Below are positions 1 to 5,067 of a DNA stretch of 7,210 bases, piece by piece. Made by a program: the position numbers and the translations under genes. This DNA comes from Gammaproteobacteria bacterium (GTDB lineage: Bacteria; Pseudomonadota; Gammaproteobacteria; Pseudomonadales; Azotimanducaceae): the NCBI GenBank assembly GCA_002711495.1, contig PARM01000025.1:1-7210 (forward strand). Direction: 5' to 3'. The notes under the pieces are model-generated. The model was not told the DNA's origin. It worked only from the letters and a program-made list of their open reading frames with translations, and searched no databases. Each line of letters begins with the position of its first letter. Within the stretch, counting starts at the first letter, position 1.

Positions 1-1089
1 TACCGATGGAGGGATGGTTTGAAATAGATTAGCAACAAATGGTACACAACCAAGAATTATTAAAAATACGGCCGCGTAGATTCCTACGTGACGGCTGCAA
101 ATCCCAGTTAGCCTTATGACTCCATTGTTTTGACTAAAGGTCGTATTAGGAAATGTGGAAAAAAGGGAGGCTACGAAAGAATTAGTGGCGCAGGCAGCGA
201 TTCCGCCTCTTAAACGAAGCCAGTAGGCTGAACCTCCCGTTTTCAAACCAGACAGAGCATTTGTGGCGGTGATATCTCCAATTGATTCCATGGTAGAGAC
301 TAAAAATATTGGCAGTAATATTGCTATTATCTGAAGGTCTATTGAGATCGGATATCTCCCGATCTCAGGAATGAAAAATATTTCTGTGCTCTCTAAACCA
401 GATAGGTCTACATAGCCAAAAAATAATGAAATACTGAAACCGAAGATTAGTCCGAACGTTATGCTGCCGACACGTAACCACGTCTTATTTGATCTAGAAA
501 TTAAAATGGTGCTCGCAAATACTGCGCCCGAAAGGATAACTATCTCGAATCCACTGCCCTCAAAACCTCCTGCGCTGTCAAACTCTCTACCTAGGTTTTG
601 TAAAGTAGTGAGAACAAGCGTAATGCCGAGAAGCAATATAGTAGTTCCAGAGACGTTTGGCGTAATAACGTTTCTAAGGTGCTTCAGAAAAAAAGAAAGC
701 GTGAGCATGATTAGAGAACAAAGGGCTGTCGAACCAAAAATGACTCCCAACGCCTCTTCAGAGCTTTGGTCCGAAATAAGAATTTGATAGGAGAAGATTA
801 GAGGCCCGACAAACGCAAAGCTAGTGCCTTGTAAGCTTAGGAGTCCCGAGCCTATTGGCCCTGTGCGATTGATCTGCACGAAAGTTGCAAAGCCTGAAAT
901 GACCAGCGCTGAGCAAATCAAATAGCTTGTTTCGGAGGTTGATAGCCCCATCCCTAATGCGATTAAAAGAGGCGCTGTCAAAATCCCTCCTGCCATGGCC
1001 AAAAGGTGCTGAAACGCAATGGCGGCAGCTACAGGAGGTGGCGGCCTCCCCTCAAGTGTGAATGCGTTATTGTTCGAGTAATTTTCCAA
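1..1089 (-). CDS. XanP-like xanthine/urate permease of the NAT/NCS2 family (3' end outside window)
   Basis: Inner-membrane proton-coupled purine importer, read by translating the minus strand; 363 codons are visible without a stop and the frame leaves the window at base 1. Visible landmarks are FQHLLAM at residues 26-32 (the QH of TM1), GPIGSGLLSLQGTSF at about 77-91 (very close to E. coli XanP), ESIGDITAT at 268-276 (TM8 substrate Glu), and QNNGVIRLTG at 320-329, which fits the NAT signature [QEP]-N-x-G-x4-T-[RKG]. The start is taken as TTG at 1089, because the frame has a stop near 1127, no ATG or GTG precedes TM1, and the first ATG (residue 32) lies inside TM1. No good Shine-Dalgarno is seen; the AzgA gene stops 16 bp upstream, so translation may be coupled. 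The normally acidic or Asn position in TM9 is Cys300. Family is certain; xanthine versus urate specificity is inferred. Confidence 0.93.
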   Translation of the reverse strand, partial: MENYSNNNAFTLEGRPPPPVAAAIAFQHLLAMAGGILTAPLLIALGMGLSTSETSYLICSALVISGFATFVQINRTGPIGSGLLSLQGTSFAFVGPLIFSYQILISDQSSEEALGVIFGSTALCSLIMLTLSFFLKHLRNVITPNVSGTTILLLGITLVLTTLQNLGREFDSAGGFEGSGFEIVILSGAVFASTILISRSNKTWLRVGSITFGLIFGFSISLFFGYVDLSGLESTEIFFIPEIGRYPISIDLQIIAILLPIFLVSTMESIGDITATNALSGLKTGGSAYWLRLRGGIAACATNSFVASLFSTFPNTTFSQNNGVIRLTGICSRHVGIYAAVFLIILGCVPFVANLFQTIPPSV

Positions 1090-1105
1090 CCTAGAAAAAG
1101 TGTTT

Positions 1106-2401
1106 CTACAAGAACAAAAATTTTAAGAGGAAAACGAGCGATATGATCAACACTGGTGCCGAACAGTCGCCGAGTTTGCCGCAAAGAATTTTAATTATTG
1201 AATAGGTGATAAATCCGAGCCCGATTCCGTCTGCTATCGAAAAAGTTAGCGGCATACTCAGAGCGCAGATGGTTGCGGGGGCTGTCTCAGAGATATCATC
1301 CCAATCTAAATCTGCGAGCGCGTTCACCATCACTGAAGCCACGTATAGCAGGGCCGCCGCTGTGGCGTAGGCAGGAATTGTTTTTGCTAAGGGTGCGAGG
1401 AAAAGACAAAGCAGAAACAAGATCGATACCGTCACAGATACCATCCCGGTTCGGCCGCCAGCTTCTACACCGGCTGCGCTTTCAACATAAGAAGTTGTTG
1501 ATGATGTTCCGAAAACGGAACCAACCATCGTGGCCGAAGAGTCCGCGATGAGTGCTTTCTCTATCCTTGGCAGGTGACCTTTTTCATCCAATAAGCCGGC
1601 ACGATTTGATACGCCAACCAGGGTCCCTGCTGTGTCGAAGACGTCCACTAGCAGCATTGTTATGACTACTGTCAGCATTGATATATCTATCGCAGCAACA
1701 AGGTCAAGTTCGAAAAAAACGGGCGCAACAGACGGGGGCGACGAGAGGATACCCATATAAGGAATGTCACCAGTCAGAAGCCCAAGCATAGTCGCCGATA
1801 AAATCCCAATAACAACCGCGCCGGTTATTCGCCTCGCAGTTAAAGCAACAATCAGAACAAATGCGGTGAGGCATAAAATCGGACCGACCCTGGTGAGGTC
1901 CCCCAACCCAACTAAAGTAGCCTGATTCTCGACTATGATGCCCGCATTTTTAAGGGCAATAAAACCGAGAAAAAACCCGATGCCAGAGGCTATTCCAAGC
2001 TTTAAGTTTCGAGGAATGGCATTAATTAACCACTGTCTTACCGGGAGAATACTTAAGATAATGAAAATAACGCCGGAGACTAGCACAGCACCCAAGGCAG
2101 ATTGCCATGTATGACCAAGACCAATCACCACACCATAAGTAAAAAAAGCGTTTTGTCCCATGCCCGGGGCGAGTGCGACAGGATAGTTTGCTAGCAATCC
2201 CATTACCGCGGATCCAAAAGCGGCCGCGAGACAAGTTGCAACAAATACAGCACCAAAATCCATGCCTGCCTCTGAGAGAATAGACGGATTGACGACTGTG
2301 ATATAGGACATGGAAAGAAAAGTAGCTATTCCAGCCAATATCTCTTTGCTGAAATTAGTGTTGTGTTTCTTAAACTCAAAATATCTAGAAAGAAAATCCA
2401 T
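1106..2401 (-). CDS. AzgA-type adenine/guanine/hypoxanthine permease
   Basis: Inner-membrane proton symporter for purine bases, of the AzgA-like branch of NCS2 (E. coli GhxP, GhxQ, AdeP). The 431-residue length is typical. Hallmarks in order: ILAGIATFLSMSYI with NPSIL at about 21-42, APGMGQNAFF at 78-87, DVFDTAGTLVGV at 253-264, GTSSTTSYVESAAGVEAGG at 298-316, and FSIADGIGLGFI near the C terminus (387-398). Around a dozen hydrophobic segments are visible. The ATG at 2401 is preceded by AGGAG with a 9-nt gap, a good ribosome binding site, so the start is secure. It is the first gene of a two-gene minus-strand operon with the XanP-like gene, divergent from the 8-oxoguanine deaminase gene. Guanine/hypoxanthine versus adenine preference cannot be read from these motifs; context slightly favours guanine-type bases. 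Confidence 0.95.
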   Translation of the reverse strand: MDFLSRYFEFKKHNTNFSKEILAGIATFLSMSYITVVNPSILSEAGMDFGAVFVATCLAAAFGSAVMGLLANYPVALAPGMGQNAFFTYGVVIGLGHTWQSALGAVLVSGVIFIILSILPVRQWLINAIPRNLKLGIASGIGFFLGFIALKNAGIIVENQATLVGLGDLTRVGPILCLTAFVLIVALTARRITGAVVIGILSATMLGLLTGDIPYMGILSSPPSVAPVFFELDLVAAIDISMLTVVITMLLVDVFDTAGTLVGVSNRAGLLDEKGHLPRIEKALIADSSATMVGSVFGTSSTTSYVESAAGVEAGGRTGMVSVTVSILFLLCLFLAPLAKTIPAYATAAALLYVASVMVNALADLDWDDISETAPATICALSMPLTFSIADGIGLGFITYSIIKILCGKLGDCSAPVLIISLVFLLKFLFL

Positions 2402-2502
2402 CGCCCGGTACTCCTGTTTCTTGCTAGCTTTTGTTTATTTTGGCAAACGCAAATTATCTCTATTCGTCTAAGCTTTATATGTGCAAAATATGAAGACGGT
2501 TC
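2402..2502 (-). other. 5' untranslated leader of the permease operon
   Basis: About 95 nt would separate a start site just downstream of the extended -10 element from the ATG at 2401. The leader is A-rich and contains the AGGAG ribosome binding site near its end. I looked for the conserved core of a purine riboswitch and did not find it, and there is no strong hairpin followed by a U-run, so I see no attenuator. Confidence 0.4.
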
Positions 2503-2530
2503 ATTATACCATCAACCATGTTCATTTGAA
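2503..2530 (-). promoter_or_regulatory. Predicted sigma-70 promoter for the permease operon
   Basis: On the minus strand the sequence reads TTCAAA, 16 nt, then TATAAT (plus-strand coordinates 2530-2525 and 2508-2503). The -10 is a perfect consensus and is preceded by TGG, giving an extended -10. The -35 matches consensus at 4 of 6. It lies about 100 nt upstream of the AzgA ATG. A short inverted repeat overlaps the -35 (see 2522-2533), so a regulator bound there could block this promoter. No comparably good plus-strand promoter for the deaminase is visible. Confidence 0.6.
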
Positions 2531-2533
2531 TGA
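2522..2533. repeat. Inverted repeat TCATT-TG-AATGA over the -35 element
   Basis: Perfect 5-bp arms flank a 2-bp centre. It sits in the divergent region between the permease operon and the deaminase gene and overlaps the predicted -35 of the permease promoter, a position typical of an operator. Almost the same sequence recurs at 4038-4053. Arms this short can occur by chance, so a regulatory role is inferred. Confidence 0.4.
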
Positions 2534-2572
2534 TGGGCGCTTAGGCTTCTTGCTGCTATTGAAGCTAAAGAG

Positions 2573-2593
2573 ATGAGCCGAATTAAAATTTGA
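2573..2593 (+). other. Six-codon mini-ORF overlapping the deaminase start
   Basis: ATG at 2573 opens a frame encoding MSRIKI and stops at TGA 2591-2593. This stop overlaps the TTG at 2590-2592, the outer possible start of the deaminase. The ATG lies inside the purine-rich stretch AAAGAGATGAG. It could be a coupled leader peptide or simply chance; nothing in its sequence suggests a function. Confidence 0.25.
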
Positions 2594-3942
2594 CAGGGAT
2601 TCCCCTTTTGGTTACGTGGATAAAAGATCCAGCGGTTGCGTGGACAGGAAATAAAAATAAAGCGAGTCGCGGTGTTTTGGTTTCAGAGGGAAGAATACTA
2701 GAGCTCGTGGAGGAGTCTCCCCAAGCAGAATTTGACGAGATATATGATGCGTCAGGGTTAGTTTTAATTCCTGGTCTTATCAACTGCCACCATCATTTCT
2801 ATCAAACATTAACTCGTGCCCTTCCCGCTGCGCTGAACAAAGAATTGTTCCCTTGGCTAGCAAGTTTGTATCCGGTTTGGTCAAATTTAACGGAGCACTC
2901 TGTCCGCGCCTCCACTAGAACAGCTGTTTGTGAGCTTTTACTGTCTGGCTGCACTACAACGGTCGATCATCATTATGTTTTTTCTGAGGCGCTTAATAGA
3001 GCGATAGACGTGCAGGCAGAAGAAATCCAATCACTGGGCATTCGTGCGGTTTTAACGAGAGGTTCAATGAGTCTAAGCCAAGAAAATGGCGGGCTCCCCC
3101 CATCAAATGTAGTGCAAGCCGAAGATGTTATCCTGAAGGAGAGCCAAAGGCTCATTGACCAGTGGCATGATCGTTCTGAAGGTGCAATGCTGCAAATAGC
3201 TCTCGCTCCTTGCTCTCCTTTTTCCGTGACCGAAGAGTTGATGTCTGCTTCGGCTCAGCTGGCACTTGAGAAAAAAGTGCTCTTGCACACGCACCTTGCT
3301 GAGACATCCGGCGAAAACTCTTTCTGCGAAAAGTTATATGGTTGTCGACCCTTGGACTACCTTGAGAGAGTAGGTTGGCTTTCTTCTAAAGTCTGGTTAG
3401 CTCATGGAATTCACTTCTCGCCTGAGGAAATACAAAGAATCGGTAGTGCCAAGACCGGTATATGTCATTGCCCCTCTTCGAATATGATGCTCGCCTCTGG
3501 GCTCTGCCCTGTTCAAGAGCTTAGAGCGGCTGGTGCTGCAGTAGGCTTGGGTGTTGATGGTTCCTCGTCTAACGACAGTTCGAATTTGATGCAGGAACTA
3601 AGGCAGGCTTATCTCCTCCAGAGGCTAAGGCTAGGTGCAGAACAATTTAGTCACATTGATGCACTGGAATTGGCAACGAAAGAGGGGGCTCGTCTGCTGA
3701 ACAGGGAAGATATCGGACAGATAAGAGAGGGCGCCTGCGCTGATTTGGCTTTGTTTGGCACGGACGAGTTGAGATTTGCTGGTGCGCATGATCTCCTAGC
3801 TGCTCTTGTTCTATCAGGCGCTCATCGAGCGCAGGCGGTCATGGTTGGCGGTGAATGGAGGGTTAGAAATGGCGAATTGGTGGACGTTGATTTGCAAGAA
3901 ATCTTAGAGAACCAGAAAAAAGCTGCACTTGCCTTAATCTAG
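2590..3942 (+). CDS. 8-oxoguanine deaminase (amidohydrolase superfamily)
   Basis: Cytosolic zinc hydrolase predicted to convert 8-oxoguanine plus water to urate plus ammonia, as in Pseudomonas Pa0142-type enzymes. Full length at 450 residues. Motifs: CHHHF at 66-70 with HxH ligands His67 and His69; ALNKELFPWLASLYPVW at 81-97; CTTTVDHHYVF at 121-131; LTRGSMSLSQENGGLPP at 155-171, a stretch typical of this subgroup; HTHLAE at 233-238 (His235 and catalytic Glu238); LAHGIHF at 270-276 (His272); and GVDGSSSND at 321-329 (catalytic Asp323). The outermost start, TTG 2590, is given. An inner TTG at 2608 has AGGG 9 nt upstream and may be the true start, removing six residues. It is divergent from two purine permeases, which supports purine catabolism. 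Alternatives are isoxanthopterin or guanine deaminase, close relatives with the same metal site. Confidence 0.92.
   Translation: MTGIPLLVTWIKDPAVAWTGNKNKASRGVLVSEGRILELVEESPQAEFDEIYDASGLVLIPGLINCHHHFYQTLTRALPAALNKELFPWLASLYPVWSNLTEHSVRASTRTAVCELLLSGCTTTVDHHYVFSEALNRAIDVQAEEIQSLGIRAVLTRGSMSLSQENGGLPPSNVVQAEDVILKESQRLIDQWHDRSEGAMLQIALAPCSPFSVTEELMSASAQLALEKKVLLHTHLAETSGENSFCEKLYGCRPLDYLERVGWLSSKVWLAHGIHFSPEEIQRIGSAKTGICHCPSSNMMLASGLCPVQELRAAGAAVGLGVDGSSSNDSSNLMQELRQAYLLQRLRLGAEQFSHIDALELATKEGARLLNREDIGQIREGACADLALFGTDELRFAGAHDLLAALVLSGAHRAQAVMVGGEWRVRNGELVDVDLQEILENQKKAALALI
2595..2598 (+). promoter_or_regulatory. Candidate ribosome binding site deciding the deaminase start
   Basis: AGGG lies 9 nt before the in-frame TTG at 2608, a better-placed Shine-Dalgarno than the interrupted GAGATGAG about 13 nt before the TTG at 2590. 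Neither start is ATG or GTG. This favours 2608, but the six residues between them prevent a firm choice. Confidence 0.4.
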
Positions 3943-4048
3943 ATGGGATCATTCAAAATTTACCTTTTGTAATATTTTAGGCTTTATCCTATCAAAAAAA
4001 CCTACGGTTCGAGGATTAGATGAGGAGCGCATACTGCGTTCATTTGGA
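3943..4048. other. Gap between the deaminase and the 115-codon frame
   Basis: No hairpin-plus-U-run terminator follows the deaminase stop. A weak plus-strand promoter-like pair, TTGTAA (3967-3972), 17 nt, TATCAA (3990-3995), is present. The frame of the downstream ORF is open back to a TAA at 3935 but has no ATG, GTG or TTG in this stretch. GAGGAG at 4022-4027 is too far from the ATG at 4049 to serve it. Elements CTTTAT and ACGGTTC also occur 5' of the deaminase at about 2473 and 2496, in the same order and near-equal spacing. Confidence 0.35.
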
Positions 4049-4053
4049 ATGAT
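4038..4053. repeat. Second copy of the TCATT/AATGA inverted repeat
   Basis: GTTCATTTGGAATGAT here differs from GTTCATTTGAATGAT at 2520-2534 by a single inserted G. The arms TCATT and AATGA are retained around a 3-bp centre. The repeat contains the ATG at 4049 of the small downstream frame. Confidence 0.4.
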
Positions 4054-4396
4054 CATGTTTGTTTTGACCATCGGTTTTGCGCTGGAGTCCCGCTCCGAGA
4101 AACAGTGCAATTACTTCCAAGAGAAATCTAAGGCGATCCAAGAAATCGATTTATTTCGAAGGTGGTGCGCTAAGGCAACTGACGGTATTGGTACCGGCGT
4201 TGATCAACTAGTTAAGGAGGGTCGACAAACGTATAAGAGAATATTTTCTAAAGATTTAGTCAACTCGGCTGGCCGAGCAATTCCGCCACAGATTGGTCCT
4301 AAGGCACTGGTTCAAGTAGTTGCGGGCGCTATCTTTGATGCTACAGGAAAGCGTACGAGAAAAATGCCTTTATCCGACCTCGGGTACGCTATCTAG
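4049..4396 (+). CDS. Unrecognised 115-codon frame, possibly a molybdenum hydroxylase remnant
   Basis: I do not recognise this as a whole protein. The N-terminal 60 residues are polar with a short hydrophobic start (MIMFVLTIGFALE) and resemble nothing I can name. The last 40 residues, including RAIPPQIGPKALV and AGAIFDATGKRTRKMPLS, recall the C-terminal end of xanthine dehydrogenase or isoquinoline oxidoreductase-type large subunits, where a G-x-G-E-P stretch is followed by A-x-A-[IV]-[FY]-x-ATG-x-R. The catalytic Glu of that stretch is missing here (IGPKA). No proper Shine-Dalgarno precedes 4049; ATG 4055 has a weak GGA 6 nt upstream. The frame is open upstream to 3938 without a start, which fits a decayed gene fragment. 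It could also be a genuine small lineage-specific gene. It lies on the same strand as, and 106 bp after, the deaminase. Confidence 0.4.
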   Translation: MIMFVLTIGFALESRSEKQCNYFQEKSKAIQEIDLFRRWCAKATDGIGTGVDQLVKEGRQTYKRIFSKDLVNSAGRAIPPQIGPKALVQVVAGAIFDATGKRTRKMPLSDLGYAI

Positions 4397-4450
4397 AGAA
4401 GACAGTGCTTTCTATGGTCGTCAACACTAACTGAGCATAACTTCATCAAT

Positions 4451-4792
4451 TTAAAGGAGGGCTTCCAGACTCTTTTGCTCTCGTTCATTTAGCACAGAGG
4501 GATCGGGTTTTTCTGCTACTACCTCGGCGTTTTTCCGCTCAAACTCTATGTCGTCTAATACTTCTTGTTCCGCTTCAGATAATTCTGGTCTGCCAATATT
4601 TTGGATGGGTTTATTCAATTGTTGGTAGCTTTCAGCTTCGGCTCTTGCTTGCTGAGAGGAAAGGACAACTTCTACACCCCGTTCGGTAATCGTTTGGGGA
4701 CTATCTGGCTTAGCTGATGCACTGCTCGCGCTGCTATCCGATCTTTGCAGGGCCGCGCTCGCAGGAGCTCCGTATCCACTGATTTCAGGCAT
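4451..4792 (-). CDS. Hypothetical 113-residue polar, acidic, probably disordered protein
   Basis: No family recognised. The N-terminal third is rich in Ala, Ser, Gly and Pro (SSASSASAKPDSPQ at about 20-33). The middle and C-terminal parts are charged and Gln/Glu-rich (LSEAEQEVLDDIEFERKNAE at about 71-90), with alternating hydrophobic positions suggesting a helix or two. There is no signal peptide, no transmembrane segment and no cysteine. The gene looks expressed: GAGGT lies 6 nt before the ATG at 4792, and a good promoter lies upstream. It is convergent with the 115-codon frame and divergent from the FdhF/YdeP-like gene. A function cannot be proposed; a small cytoplasmic linker, chaperone-client or regulatory protein would all be compatible. 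Confidence 0.7.
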   Translation of the reverse strand: MPEISGYGAPASAALQRSDSSASSASAKPDSPQTITERGVEVVLSSQQARAEAESYQQLNKPIQNIGRPELSEAEQEVLDDIEFERKNAEVVAEKPDPSVLNEREQKSLEALL

Positions 4793-4821
4793 TTCTCAAC
4801 CTCTAGTGCTTCGACGTATTA

Positions 4822-4850
4822 ATAATAAAACTAAAACGAAAAATTAACAA
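4822..4850 (-). promoter_or_regulatory. Predicted sigma-70 promoter for the 113-residue protein gene
   Basis: On the minus strand TTGTTA (4850-4845), a 17-nt spacer and TATTAT (4827-4822) match consensus at 4 of 6 and 5 of 6 with ideal spacing. They lie about 30 nt before the ATG at 4792, leaving a leader of about 25 nt that includes the GAGGT ribosome binding site. The 8-bp palindrome CCACGTGG (4852-4859) lies directly upstream of the -35. Confidence 0.55.
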
Positions 4851-4919
4851 ACCACGTGGCTGAAAACAATCAAATTACAAATGTTAAATTTGGTTTACGC
4901 TAACCTTTTTTAAAAAATC

Positions 4920-4932
4920 ACTACCTGGTAGT
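4920..4932. repeat. 13-bp palindrome, candidate operator
   Basis: ACTACC and GGTAGT are perfect 6-bp inverted arms around a single T. It is the longest interrupted palindrome in the divergent region between the small acidic protein gene and the FdhF/YdeP-like gene, and lies about 135 bp upstream of the latter. It could be a regulator site; no known consensus is matched with confidence. Confidence 0.35.
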
Positions 4933-5018
4933 TTGGAGATCTCATCACCTTAGTAGTAGCTATCGTGGCGTTATTTACCGATTGGGTGCCAAATGAGTTG
5001 TTTCTGATTTCTAGAAAA

Positions 5019-5033
5019 GATAAGTTCGTTATC
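5019..5033. repeat. Inverted repeat GATAA-N5-TTATC upstream of the FdhF/YdeP-like gene
   Basis: Five-base perfect arms around a 5-bp centre, ending 34 bp before the ATG at 5068. The position suits an operator or the lower part of a promoter. The arms are AT-rich and short, so chance occurrence is possible. Confidence 0.3.
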
Positions 5034-5067
5034 ATAAAACGGACACAAGATATATCAGAGACGCAAA

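Larger units (their letters stand above)
4793..5067. other. Divergent intergenic region with several short palindromes
   Basis: No gene is seen in these 275 bp. It holds the minus-strand promoter at 4822-4850 and perfect palindromes: CCACGTGG (4852-4859), TTTTTTAAAAAA (4906-4917), ACTACC-T-GGTAGT (4920-4932), GAGATCTC (4936-4943) and GATAA-N5-TTATC (5019-5033). The last lies 35 bp before the FdhF/YdeP-like ATG, where an operator or promoter-proximal site would be expected. No convincing -35/-10 pair for the plus-strand gene was found, and its ribosome binding site is weak (AGAGA). Confidence 0.45.

Noticed and set aside
461..787. Plus-strand 108-codon open frame
   Set aside because: It lies wholly inside the clear minus-strand XanP-like gene and has no family features or ribosome binding site; it is a shadow frame.
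1273..1551. Plus-strand 92-codon frame, and the minus frame at 2022-2234
   Set aside because: Both are antisense or out-of-frame readings of the AzgA-type gene; their Arg- and Pro- or Cys- and Trp-rich content is typical of shadows.
2402..2502. Possible purine riboswitch in the permease leader
   Set aside because: The conserved three-way-junction core and loop sequences of the purine riboswitch could not be found on the minus strand.
2583..3294. Minus-strand frames antisense to the deaminase (2583-2783, 2973-3155, 3103-3294)
   Set aside because: The deaminase reading is unambiguous across this region; these frames have no recognisable motifs.
4397..4450. Bidirectional terminator between the two convergent small frames
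   Set aside because: Only a poor, interrupted CAGTG/CACT pairing was found, with no stable stem or U-run.
4906..4917. TTTTTTAAAAAA read as a terminator
   Set aside because: There is no GC-rich stem and it lies upstream of both flanking genes, so no transcript ends there by this arrangement.
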